Source of the DNA: Vibrio astriarenae
GTDB lineage: Bacteria > Pseudomonadota > Gammaproteobacteria > Enterobacterales > Vibrionaceae
Reading direction: 5' to 3'
NCBI RefSeq assembly: GCF_010587385.1
Contig: NZ_CP047475.1
Span: 1,426,001 to 1,490,000 of the forward strand
DNA length: 64,000 nucleotides
Positions within the stretch are counted from its first letter, which is position 1, and every line of letters begins with the position of its first letter. The notes below the pieces were generated by a model that worked only from the letters and a program-made list of their open reading frames with translations, searched no databases and was not told the DNA's origin. The position numbers and the translations under genes were made by a program. This document shows, piece by piece, positions 9,569 through 18,386 of the stretch.

Positions 9569-10189
9569 ATGGATCTTAATCAACGCCTAGCGCAGCTTAA
9601 GGTTGTGCCTGTTATTGCCATCGACAATGCACACGATATTTTACCGTTGGGCAAAGCACTGTTAGAAAATGGTTTACCAGTAGCGGAAATCACATTTCGA
9701 TCTGATGCAGCGGTTGAAGCGATTCGTTTATTACGTGATGCATATCCAGATATGTTAATTGGTGCAGGAACAGTGCTGAATGAATCGCAAGTAATCGAAG
9801 CGAAAAAAGCAGGTGCAGACTTTATTGTTTCTCCAGGTTTGAACCCGAGCACAGTAAAAGCGTGTCAAAAACATAAAATAACCATCGTTCCAGGCGTTAA
9901 CAGCCCTTCGTTGGTTGAGCAGGCTTTAGAGCTGGGTGTTGATACAGTGAAATTCTTCCCAGCAGAGGCATCAGGTGGTTTAGCCATGCTCAAGTCTCTG
10001 CTTGGCCCTTATCGGCAAATCAAAGTGATGCCAACTGGTGGCATCAATCAAAATAATATTCATGATTATCTAGCTCTCCCTGCCGTACTGGCATGTGGCG
10101 GCACATGGATGGTTGACAAGTCACTTGTGAACGACGGAGCTTGGGACGAAATTGGCCGTTTGGTCAGAGAGATTGTCGCGGCAGTATAA
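9569..10189 (+). CDS. eda: KDPG/KHG aldolase (Entner-Doudoroff aldolase)
   Basis: A 206-residue class I aldolase that cleaves 2-keto-3-deoxy-6-phosphogluconate to pyruvate and glyceraldehyde 3-phosphate. The catalytic Glu region VAEITFRSDAAVEAIR, GAGTVLN, and the Schiff-base lysine in TVKFFPAEASGG are all intact, as is the phosphate-binding MPTGGI. It starts 12 bp after kdgK with AAGGAA upstream and completes the KDG-to-central-metabolism step of this operon. Length and motifs are fully canonical. Confidence 0.96.
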   Translation: MDLNQRLAQLKVVPVIAIDNAHDILPLGKALLENGLPVAEITFRSDAAVEAIRLLRDAYPDMLIGAGTVLNESQVIEAKKAGADFIVSPGLNPSTVKACQKHKITIVPGVNSPSLVEQALELGVDTVKFFPAEASGGLAMLKSLLGPYRQIKVMPTGGINQNNIHDYLALPAVLACGGTWMVDKSLVNDGAWDEIGRLVREIVAAV

Positions 10190-10203
10190 AATAGGTATTT
10201 ACA

Positions 10204-11292
10204 ATGAACACAACAATTAAAGACATTAAAACAAGACTGTTTAAGATCCCGTTAAAGGAAATTTTGTCCGACGCTAAACATGGTGACCATGACCATTTTG
10301 AACTGATCACAACAACAGTGACACTTGAAGATGGTTCTCAAGGTACGGGGTATACCTACACAGGTGGTAAAGGTGGTTATTCGATTAAAGCCATGCTTGA
10401 GCACGATATTCAACCAGCGTTAATCGGAAAAGATGCGACTCAGATTGAAGAGATTTATGACTTTATGGAGTGGCATATCCACTACGTGGGGCGTGGTGGT
10501 ATATCAACTTTTGCGATGTCTTCGGTAGATATCGCCCTTTGGGATTTGAAAGGTAAGCGTGAAGGGTTACCGCTATGGAAAATGGCTGGTGGCAAAAACA
10601 ACACGTGCAAAGCGTACTGTGGTGGTATTGATCTTCAGTTCCCTCTAGAGAAACTATTGAACAATATCCGTGGTTACCTCGAAAGTGGTTTTAATGCCGT
10701 TAAGATCAAGATCGGCCGTGAAAATATGCAAGAAGACATCGACCGTATTAAGGCGGTTCGTGAACTGATTGGTCCTGACATTACCTTCATGATCGACGCT
10801 AATTATTCTTTGACAGTAGAGCAAGCCATCACGCTTTCTAAAGCCGTCGAGCAATATGATATTACTTGGTTTGAAGAACCCACTCTTCCTGATGATTATA
10901 AAGGTTTCGCGGAGATTGCTGACAACACTTCTATCCCGTTGGCTATGGGTGAAAATCTTCATACTATCCATGAGTTTGGTTACGCGATGGACCAAGCAAA
11001 GCTTGGTTACTGTCAACCAGATGCCTCGAACTGTGGTGGTATTACCGGTTGGTTAAAAGCGGCGCATTTAATCACTGAAAATAACATCCCAGTATGTACA
11101 CACGGCATGCAAGAGCTTCACGTGAGTTTGGTATCAGCGTTTGATACAGGCTGGCTTGAGGTACATAGTTTTCCGATCGATGAATACACCAAGCGTCCAT
11201 TGGTGGTTGAAAACTTCCGTGCTGTTGCTTCAGATGAACCAGGTATCGGTGTTGAGTTTGATTGGGATAAGATCGCACAATATGAGGTCTAG
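10204..11292 (+). CDS. Enolase-superfamily (mandelate racemase type) enzyme, probable 3,6-anhydro-L-galactonate cycloisomerase
   Basis: A 362-residue mandelate-racemase-subgroup protein. The catalytic Lys167-x-Lys169, metal ligands Asp198, Glu224 and Glu250, the Asp273/His300 dyad and Glu319 can all be placed ([31 protein letters not shown]). The general resemblance and the setting match the anhydro-galactonate cycloisomerases of agarolytic Vibrio, which open the anhydro ring to give 2-keto-3-deoxy-L-galactonate. It is the last gene of the kdgK-eda operon, opposite a C5 dehydrogenase and reductase, and a secreted agarase lies 16 kb away. A dehydratase for L-galactonate or a related aldonate is the main alternative. 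The subgroup is certain; the substrate is inferred. Confidence 0.8.
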   Translation: MNTTIKDIKTRLFKIPLKEILSDAKHGDHDHFELITTTVTLEDGSQGTGYTYTGGKGGYSIKAMLEHDIQPALIGKDATQIEEIYDFMEWHIHYVGRGGISTFAMSSVDIALWDLKGKREGLPLWKMAGGKNNTCKAYCGGIDLQFPLEKLLNNIRGYLESGFNAVKIKIGRENMQEDIDRIKAVRELIGPDITFMIDANYSLTVEQAITLSKAVEQYDITWFEEPTLPDDYKGFAEIADNTSIPLAMGENLHTIHEFGYAMDQAKLGYCQPDASNCGGITGWLKAAHLITENNIPVCTHGMQELHVSLVSAFDTGWLEVHSFPIDEYTKRPLVVENFRAVASDEPGIGVEFDWDKIAQYEV

Positions 11293-11336
11293 AGTGCGTG
11301 AATTGCTGAGATAGTGATTTTCACGTTGCTGATAGT

Positions 11337-11377
11337 AAAAACGCCCACTGCAGTGAGACTGCAATGGGCGTTTTTTT
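11337..11377 (+). terminator. Terminator after the cycloisomerase gene
   Basis: AAAAACGCCCA and TGGGCGTTTTTTT flank an inner TGCAGTgagACTGCA-like stem. The hairpin ends in a run of seven T on the plus strand and could also work in the other direction. Confidence 0.85.
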
Positions 11378-11444
11378 ATTCAAAAGCATCTTGTTGTCTT
11401 TAGAGTCTTTCTCACTAAATAGAGTTCACACTTCGCGAATTACC

Positions 11445-11469
11445 AAAAAGCCAACCTCAAAGTTGGCTT
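11445..11469 (-). terminator. Terminator of the FG-GAP lipoprotein gene
   Basis: On the minus strand AAGCCAAC (11469-11462) and GTTGGCTT (11455-11448) form an 8-bp stem with a six-base loop, followed by a T run (11449-11445). It lies just past the stop at 11485. Confidence 0.75.
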
Positions 11470-11484
11470 ATTGATGGCTATGGG

Positions 11485-14400
11485 TTAGTCGCACTCGACG
11501 ATAGTAATGTCTCCCGGGGCCCAACCGATACCTCTTTCATTATATTTGCCGCTGTCATTTACAAACTCAACAAACAAGAAGTGGAAATGTCCCTCAGGTA
11601 AGTCAGCAGTTGGTACAACCAATGAGTTGGTCAAGTCAAAGTCGACACTAGCTTCACCATAAGGTTGTAGGGCAGAGCTTGGGTCAGAAATGATGTAATC
11701 ATTGACTAACCCCCAACTCGCGTTCATTTCTCTTAACCTAAATGTCAAGCCGTTATCATTAACGACAGATCCAGAACCAGCGTGGAAGTTGGCTGTCACT
11801 GTGAGTGGTTTATTCGTACACAACTCTGGTCCCATATACTTACTGTTGTCATCAAAAGTAACATCAGACTCATACCATTTCTCGATACTAAGCTCTATTG
11901 AATCGGTAATGTTGCCAGGTATTTGTGCGCCATTGGCGACAACCGTAATCTCTGCGATGCCTTCACTTAGTCCCATGACGGAGCCACTCTCGGACACAGT
12001 CGCTATTTCCGGCGCTGATGACACCCAGGTCAATGAAGTGTCATCTGGTGTTTCTCCCGGTTCGCTTGAAGTGAGTTCTGTCGATATATGGAGAGTTTGA
12101 CCAATAAACACAGGATTACTTTCAGTCGTGATTTTAACGTCAGTGACATAGATAGGGTCAAAGTCGCCAACACGAATAAGTATCGAAGCCGATACGTTGG
12201 AATCGACACTAGATGTGACCTCAATGATAGTTTCACCTTGAGCAACTGCTGTGACTAAACCGCCGCTTGATACCGTTGCCACATTAGAATCACTGGATGT
12301 GTAAGTGACACTATTGTCGGCATTTAAAGGACCAAATGTGGGCATGATTTGATATTGCGTGTCTGGACGCAGTTTACGCTCTTCTCTACCTAGTTCGATA
12401 TCGACAGGTTTTGGCATGGATGCGTTGTCACTCGTTACTCTCTCATTGATTGTCACATCGTTTAGGTATACGACCTCACCGTTTCGCCATGTGATGGATA
12501 TCTCTTCAATCGTTTCGCTTTTACCTAGCCCAAAATGAACCGTATTAAGTAAGCTTTGAGAAAAGTTCTCTCCCGCTGAACCAACTCGTCGAGTTTGAGT
12601 GCTTTGCTCCGTCTTAACCGTGACAACAGCAGACATCGGGTCAAGATTTTCTAGTGGACTGTAGCCAACATGAACGAGAGTATGATTGCCGACGCCTTCA
12701 GTTTGGTTTTTATACAGATACCATATGCCGTCTTCGCTGCCATTTAAAAGGTCGACTTTACCATCACGGGTGAGAGCAAATGCTTGCCCCATGTCGCCAT
12801 GGCCTGGGTCATTGACATCATGAGCACCATGCATTTGTGTCACTTCAAACTGTCCATTGCCATCGTTGATGAGTAAGTAGTCGGTTACGCGTTCCTTAAG
12901 GTAACCGTAACGATGGACGAATATGTCGTTATATCCACTGTTGTTGAAGTCACCATAGGTCACACCCCAGTGATTACCACCTTTAGGTAGATTCCAGTTT
13001 GCGGTTTCGTCAATAAATCTGCCTTCATGGTTGATAAGCAAAACATCTTGCTGATTGCGGTTTTGAGGCTCCCATGCCGTGGTCACATCTTTGATATCAT
13101 CGAGTGTAAAAGCGATTTGCCAGAATACATCAGAGTCTTTCACCCACTCAACATTCCATATGTCGTCGCCTACGTAGCCAATATAGATACCATTGGCTTC
13201 ACGTTCACTCGGCCAGCCTAAAGCATCTTCTGGTGATATTTCTAAGTCGTCTGGTAGCGTGTAATAGTCTTCAACTTTGACAACGTCGTGAGCGGTTTTA
13301 TTTTCCCCTAGCATGATTGGAAAGCCACCATCATATTGACGATAGGTAAGATGAAGGTCTTTTAGAGTAAACGCATTATCGACGGTAAGCTGCATTGACT
13401 TTCTACCTTTATTACCGTCGTCATTGAGGTCAAGCGTCTGTTTTATTGGATTAAAATCCAGAGAGCGGTCGGAAAGTTGGTAGTGGGGAAGACCTTTTGA
13501 TAAATATATATCGGGTAAGCCGTTACCTGTGACATCGACATCAGCTGCTGCTTGGACTTGCCATGTTTGACGAACACTTTCTGGTAGAACAGCATCGGTA
13601 ACATCGGTAAATGTGAAATCACCATTGCCTTTCCATAGCGTCATGGGTGTCAAAAACAACAGGTCATCAATGCCATCGCCATCAAAATCAATAACTAAGG
13701 CTCTTTCAGTATTGGCTTTTTCAATACCCGGGACGTCAATTCGACTGAACGTCCCATCTAGGTTGTTTTTATAAAATAGGTGTTGAGCACCACTATCGCC
13801 GTTTATACCTTCAGCGTTGATGAAAACAAGGTCCAAATAACCATTGCCATTCATGTCCATGAATCTTGCGCCACGTCCACGAGCACTTTCAGTGATGCCA
13901 ACTTCTTGATAGGACTCTGTTAAGTTGTCACCATCATTGACAAAAAAGTCTGGGAATGAAGGTGCAGTACCATTGCCACCGCCTCGAGTTACGATAATTC
14001 CTAGGTCACCGGAACGGTCATAATCAGCCGCTGCGGTGCCGTGCATATCGCCCCATGATAAAGAACCATCCCAATCTCCAGTATGGAGGGTAAATGTACC
14101 GTCTTGATTGCTCCAATAGAGCTGATTGGTGGGTCGCCAGTTATGATTGTTGAGTATTAAGTCGTAGTATCCGTTGTTGTTAATGTCAGCGACGGTTGGA
14201 CCACCATATTTTGGTAGGTTCAGTTGGTCACGTATTCCTGATTGCTCAGCAATGTCCTTAAACTGTGGGAGTAAGACATCTGGTCGTTCGCTAAATTCGA
14301 TTTTGTTGACTGTTATTTCGCTGCCTCGAGCGTAAACCTTAATCGTTTTGGTGCCACTGCTCCCAACGTTTACAAGAGCATTTATGTGGTTTGTGCCAGA

Positions 14401-14685
14401 TGATGGCACATCGATGTTGTCAATCGCAACGACATCATCGATGTAAAGAGACAGATTTGCATAGGAGCTGTCGATATCCAGTTCTAGGTCAACCCTTTGA
14501 ACTTGAGATCCAGTGACTTCTCTTGAAATGGTAACGGGTTCAAAAATACCAACGGTAAAAGAGCCGTCAGAGGGGGGAGGCGTTTCTGGTGTGTTGTCGC
14601 TTCCGCAAGCAGCAAGCGTCGCTAAGGCGAGTGCAACAACAGATAGTTCAAAACGCTTAGTAAAGCGTTTAGTCGTGTAGGGCAT
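11485..14685 (-). CDS. Large FG-GAP/VCBS-repeat lipoprotein with ASPIC/UnbV and Big_2 domains
   Basis: A 1066-residue surface or periplasmic lipoprotein. The signal peptide ends in a lipobox with Cys27 (LATLAACGSD). Residues about 40-130 form a beta-rich domain like a carbohydrate-binding module. From about 150 to 650 there are FG-GAP/VCBS repeats with calcium-loop motifs such as DINNNGYYDL, DYDRSGDLG and DMNGNGYLDL. An ASPIC/UnbV-like domain follows near 680-750 (GVGNHTLVHVG, FGLGKSETIEEI), then two Big_2-type Ig domains and an unassigned C-terminal domain. No catalytic motif was recognised. It has its own promoter with a TTGGTTGACCAG operator, so it is probably co-induced with the agar/sugar-acid genes and may bind a polysaccharide. 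That role is inference. Confidence 0.85.
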   Translation of the reverse strand: MPYTTKRFTKRFELSVVALALATLAACGSDNTPETPPPSDGSFTVGIFEPVTISREVTGSQVQRVDLELDIDSSYANLSLYIDDVVAIDNIDVPSSGTNHINALVNVGSSGTKTIKVYARGSEITVNKIEFSERPDVLLPQFKDIAEQSGIRDQLNLPKYGGPTVADINNNGYYDLILNNHNWRPTNQLYWSNQDGTFTLHTGDWDGSLSWGDMHGTAAADYDRSGDLGIIVTRGGGNGTAPSFPDFFVNDGDNLTESYQEVGITESARGRGARFMDMNGNGYLDLVFINAEGINGDSGAQHLFYKNNLDGTFSRIDVPGIEKANTERALVIDFDGDGIDDLLFLTPMTLWKGNGDFTFTDVTDAVLPESVRQTWQVQAAADVDVTGNGLPDIYLSKGLPHYQLSDRSLDFNPIKQTLDLNDDGNKGRKSMQLTVDNAFTLKDLHLTYRQYDGGFPIMLGENKTAHDVVKVEDYYTLPDDLEISPEDALGWPSEREANGIYIGYVGDDIWNVEWVKDSDVFWQIAFTLDDIKDVTTAWEPQNRNQQDVLLINHEGRFIDETANWNLPKGGNHWGVTYGDFNNSGYNDIFVHRYGYLKERVTDYLLINDGNGQFEVTQMHGAHDVNDPGHGDMGQAFALTRDGKVDLLNGSEDGIWYLYKNQTEGVGNHTLVHVGYSPLENLDPMSAVVTVKTEQSTQTRRVGSAGENFSQSLLNTVHFGLGKSETIEEISITWRNGEVVYLNDVTINERVTSDNASMPKPVDIELGREERKLRPDTQYQIMPTFGPLNADNSVTYTSSDSNVATVSSGGLVTAVAQGETIIEVTSSVDSNVSASILIRVGDFDPIYVTDVKITTESNPVFIGQTLHISTELTSSEPGETPDDTSLTWVSSAPEIATVSESGSVMGLSEGIAEITVVANGAQIPGNITDSIELSIEKWYESDVTFDDNSKYMGPELCTNKPLTVTANFHAGSGSVVNDNGLTFRLREMNASWGLVNDYIISDPSSALQPYGEASVDFDLTNSLVVPTADLPEGHFHFLFVEFVNDSGKYNERGIGWAPGDITIVECD

Positions 14686-14766
14686 GTTTAATCCTTATCA
14701 TTTTGTTGTAGGCATAGAACGAACCGTTCAATAGGATTTAAACTTTTGGTGAAACTTTACTCAATA

Positions 14767-14810
14767 TTGGTTGATTTATTGTGCGATAAAGATCTTATTT
14801 GGTTGACCAG
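14767..14810. promoter_or_regulatory. Operator pair (weak TTGGTTGATTTA and TTGGTTGACCAG)
   Basis: A half-conserved copy at 14767-14778 and a good copy (one mismatch) at 14799-14810, 32 bp apart, about three turns. They lie between the FG-GAP lipoprotein and the divergent small secreted protein gene. Confidence 0.5.
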
Positions 14811-14917
14811 TCTTGTGCGTGAGATCTGGTTTTGGTGCTTAGGGACTCGTAGTTTTAACTAAAGTTTGTCATTGTCTATTTTGATGTGTTGGGCTAGCAG
14901 TAAACAGAGGTATCTTT

Positions 14918-15352
14918 ATGATGTATCTAAATAAAATGGGTGTAACTGCGGTTCTCTTAGGTTTACTGAATACCAGTATTGCTTTTGCGTGCAGTGATGG
15001 CCGTTTCCATGGTAATCATGACCCCATATTGAATAGACCAATTCCAATGCCTGAAGGAACGAGTTTATCAACACCTAGGATTATCGAGCTCATTGACAGA
15101 GAGTTTACGTATGAGGTGAAAATTGAAGCGGAATATGAGTTTGAAGAACTAGCGATAAAAATTGCACCAGGACCTGGCGTGGTGCCGAATGAAAGCTCAT
15201 TTGGAGTTTTTGAAGAGCTTCAGCATTTAACGGTATCAGCTAAAGCGGCTGCGAATGTGATGACAATGACATCAGTGCAGGTTGTCGGGATCTATCAAGG
15301 GCAAGAATTCAATGAGTTTCGATTCGTAACCGCTAGGCCATCAAAAAGATAA
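14918..15352 (+). CDS. Small secreted protein of unknown function
   Basis: A 144-residue protein with a clear Sec signal peptide ending near Phe23-Ala24 (NTSIAFACSDG). The mature part is beta-rich, with no recognised domain. Two ATG codons (14918 and 14921) follow a GAGG about nine bases upstream. It is divergent from the FG-GAP lipoprotein and shares its operator-bearing intergenic region, so it may be co-regulated. A cysteine just after the cleavage region hints at lipid modification, but the preceding residues do not make a convincing lipobox. I do not recognise the family and assign no function. Confidence 0.6.
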   Translation: MMYLNKMGVTAVLLGLLNTSIAFACSDGRFHGNHDPILNRPIPMPEGTSLSTPRIIELIDREFTYEVKIEAEYEFEELAIKIAPGPGVVPNESSFGVFEELQHLTVSAKAAANVMTMTSVQVVGIYQGQEFNEFRFVTARPSKR

Positions 15353-15482
15353 TCTGTATGCGATTTTTGGGTGAGTATCAGACATAAGTTTGTTGAAACT
15401 CAGTAGATATTGGGTTTGCCATTCTCGACAATAGCGCTGATTTTAGTAATAATTCGCGCCCCAAGTTCGACTCACTCTTATC

Positions 15483-16820
15483 ATGCCCTCATCTAAAGAC
15501 GACCTTAATCAAGCCCCAATCGCTCAGACTTTTCATCGCTATCTGATTCCAGCAATAGCGGGGATGCTAATAAAGTGCGTATTTATATTTATCGATACGC
15601 TGTTCATTGGACGACTTGTAGGGTCTGATGCTTTAGGTGCGGTGTCACTGGTGATTCCGTACTTTTCTGTATTTACTGCAATTGCGATGATGTTTGGCAT
15701 TGGTGGGGCGACTTGGATGTCTATCGAGATGGGAAAAAGAAATCTCGAAAAAGGACAAGACATCTTTTCTCAAACACTGACCCTGTCTCTTTTCGTATTT
15801 ACTCTTTTATCAGCAGTATGCTGGTTCACTCTTGATGCTATTCTGGTGACGATGGGGGCTGAGGGACCCATATACGATTTAAGCCGAGAGTATATGGTTT
15901 ATCTGTTACCTTTTCTCACTTGTTATAGCCTGGTGTGGGTACTGTCGAGTTTTATTCGAAATGATAGAAACCCAAAACTGGCGATGATCGCCATGGTCTC
16001 TGGCGCACTGGTCAATATCATTTTTGATACGGTATTCATCTGGTGGTTGGATATGGGAGTCGGTGGGGCAGCGCTTGCCACTGGATTGTCACAGTGTGTC
16101 ATGATCGCGATTTTACTGAGTCACTTCTTTTCAAACAAGGCACGTCACACGCTGGTACTTCGTCTAGCCCGAATGTCGCGAGAAACCTGTTTAAAAGTGT
16201 GCCAAATCGGTACTCCCAGTTTCTTTATTGAGTTGGCTTTGACCATCACGATTGTTGTATTCAATGTCGTCTTACTCAATTATTACGGTGAAGATTATCT
16301 TATTGCGTACAGTTTAAGTTTGAACTTAGGTGTGTTTGCTCTATTTATTCTGTTGGGTATCTCTCAAGCTTGTCAGCCCCTAATCAGTTACAACCATGGA
16401 GCTGGGAGTAGTCAAAGAGTCCAACAAAGCCTTCACTTAGCTGTGAAGTATGGTGTGTTGACTGGGCTTATTTTAGCCACTCTGGCGTTGTTGTTTTCAA
16501 CCCAAATGGTGCAGTGGTTTATTGTTGATGATAGTCAGTTAATCAACTTATCAAGTGACGCAGTCCGATGGTATTTCCTCGCCGCCCCAATCATGGCGAT
16601 TAACATCATCATCTCGACCTATTTTCAGGCGTTAGCTAAGCCTAGGCAATCATCGGTTCTATCTTTGCTGAGAGGCTTGGTGTTTGTATTGACTGCGCTA
16701 TTTATTCTACCGAGCATTTGGGGAAGCGCTGCGATTTGGTGGTCATTTGTGTTTGCAGAAACAATGACGGTAGGGTTCAGTATTTATTACTTCAATCGTT
16801 TGAAGCATGAAGGGTATTGA
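15483..16820 (+). CDS. MATE family efflux transporter
   Basis: A 445-residue membrane protein with 12 predicted helices in two MatE repeats. Typical segments include FIDTLFIGRLVGSDALGAVSLV near the N-terminus and the related loop in the second half. Such proteins export cationic drugs or small metabolites using Na+ or H+. No strong ribosome-binding site precedes the ATG at 15483, but hydrophobicity and homology support this start. It converges with a second MATE gene whose stop lies about 70 bp away on the other strand; the two differ in sequence and are not recent duplicates. Substrate unknown. Confidence 0.92.
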   Translation: MPSSKDDLNQAPIAQTFHRYLIPAIAGMLIKCVFIFIDTLFIGRLVGSDALGAVSLVIPYFSVFTAIAMMFGIGGATWMSIEMGKRNLEKGQDIFSQTLTLSLFVFTLLSAVCWFTLDAILVTMGAEGPIYDLSREYMVYLLPFLTCYSLVWVLSSFIRNDRNPKLAMIAMVSGALVNIIFDTVFIWWLDMGVGGAALATGLSQCVMIAILLSHFFSNKARHTLVLRLARMSRETCLKVCQIGTPSFFIELALTITIVVFNVVLLNYYGEDYLIAYSLSLNLGVFALFILLGISQACQPLISYNHGAGSSQRVQQSLHLAVKYGVLTGLILATLALLFSTQMVQWFIVDDSQLINLSSDAVRWYFLAAPIMAINIIISTYFQALAKPRQSSVLSLLRGLVFVLTALFILPSIWGSAAIWWSFVFAETMTVGFSIYYFNRLKHEGY

Positions 16821-16886
16821 TTGGCCGCTAAATCGAGAGCGACCAACATACCCAAAAAATAATGAAGTCGATGAATAAGCCGAAGA

Positions 16887-18239
16887 TCAGTGGCTAGACA
16901 CGAGAGAGTAGCGTTTCCAATGCATGGAACGCCAGCGAATAAACATGATTGAACTCCGTACCCACTCATCGGCAGCGATGGCTAACCATACGCCCAGAAC
17001 ACCCACTCCCCAGTGCAAACCAAGCAGGTAGCCCAGCGTTACCGAAACGCCCCACATGATCAAAATACCCATTTTGACCGTGTAGTTGACGTCACCAGCA
17101 CCTTTTAAGGCTGAGATAAATATCAAGTTACCAACCCTTCCAGACTCAATCAGTAAAGAGGCAATTAGCAAGGTGGCCAGCAGTGAAGCGATGTGGGGGT
17201 CTTGAGTGAAGAGACGAATGATCGGTTCGCGGACCAGAATAACGATACCGATCGCAGTAATCGAAGTCACTACTCCAACGAAGTAGTATTTGTGGACTCG
17301 CGCAAATATTTCATATAACCACTGCTTACCAACGAAATAACTTGTCTGAATCTGAGTTGCTTGCCCCAGCGCCAAAGCAAAAGTAAACGTGACCCTAGTG
17401 ATGTTTTGTGCATAGGTGTATGCGGCTAGTGAGGCCGTACCTAGTTGAACAACGATATACACCAATGCAATTTGAGAGAGGTTGTAGGAGAGTATTTCAC
17501 CACCATTCATCACACCAATTTTTAATATCTGTCGGTAGATAGATGCTGGAATCGTGCGCCATGCTTTGAATGGAAACTGAATATCAGTACTTCTTAAAAC
17601 GAAAATCAATAGTATCGTAGTCACAATCTGGCTGAATACGGTAGCGATTGCCACACCAGTAATACCGTAAACGGGTAGCCCGAAGGGTTGATAGAGAGCA
17701 ATGTAATTACCAATAATGTTCAAGATGCCAGCGATGAGGTTGATGACCATGGGGGAGCGCGAGTAACCGTGACTGCGCAATATGGTGGTCAAGATAACGC
17801 TGAACGTCAAATTGAAGGTAAAAACGCCGCTAATGACAAAGTAGTCCACCCCCATTTTTGCAACGTCAGGTTCAAGACCAAAAACATCGACGATGCTTTC
17901 AGCGCCCACAAACATAAGAAAGCTGAGCATAATGCCGACGGTCAAACCCAATATCATGCTAGCCAGTCCAACTTGGCCGGACTGTTCAGTTTGTTGTGCC
18001 CCGTTATATTGAGCAATGAGAATTCCGGTACCACTGCTGACCATGATAGAGATAACAATTAGAAAGAAAACGATCTGTGACACGACACCGACAGCCGATA
18101 CGGCAAGGTCAGAATAGCCAGAGAGCATGAAAACGTCGGTAACACCTAACGCACTTCTAAGCAGCGTTTCAATGAATATTGGCCAAGTTAGGGCGACGAT
18201 ATTCATTCTCCCTTCGAGGGATTGAGATTTTGAGGACAT
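16887..18239 (-). CDS. MATE family efflux transporter under a candidate sugar-acid operator
   Basis: A 450-residue, 12-helix MATE protein (NIVALTWPIFIETLLRSALG, FMLSGYSDLAVSAVGVVSQI). AGGA eight bases before the ATG at 18239 supports the start. A TCGGTTAACCAA palindrome lies 57 bp upstream, so this exporter seems to belong to the same regulon as the sugar-acid genes. The other MATE gene shows no such site. Its substrate is unknown; export of a sugar-acid intermediate or of compounds met on algal surfaces is a guess. Confidence 0.92.
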   Translation of the reverse strand: MSSKSQSLEGRMNIVALTWPIFIETLLRSALGVTDVFMLSGYSDLAVSAVGVVSQIVFFLIVISIMVSSGTGILIAQYNGAQQTEQSGQVGLASMILGLTVGIMLSFLMFVGAESIVDVFGLEPDVAKMGVDYFVISGVFTFNLTFSVILTTILRSHGYSRSPMVINLIAGILNIIGNYIALYQPFGLPVYGITGVAIATVFSQIVTTILLIFVLRSTDIQFPFKAWRTIPASIYRQILKIGVMNGGEILSYNLSQIALVYIVVQLGTASLAAYTYAQNITRVTFTFALALGQATQIQTSYFVGKQWLYEIFARVHKYYFVGVVTSITAIGIVILVREPIIRLFTQDPHIASLLATLLIASLLIESGRVGNLIFISALKGAGDVNYTVKMGILIMWGVSVTLGYLLGLHWGVGVLGVWLAIAADEWVRSSIMFIRWRSMHWKRYSLVSSH

Positions 18240-18295
18240 GAATGAAATCCTGTTGGAAAACAGTAAGGGCTGAACCGAGAAGAGAAAACAGAAAA

Positions 18296-18307
18296 TCGGT
18301 TAACCAA
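18296..18307. promoter_or_regulatory. TTGGTnnACCAA-type operator (TCGGTTAACCAA)
   Basis: One base off the palindrome consensus, between the end of the AraC gene and the start of the leftward MATE gene, within the MATE promoter region. Confidence 0.5.
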
Positions 18308-18386
18308 TTAGGTTTGATTATTTTGGTACAAAAATCAGACAAAAACCTTGCAGTAGAGCACAAAATTTCGACGAATAGGCAATGAA

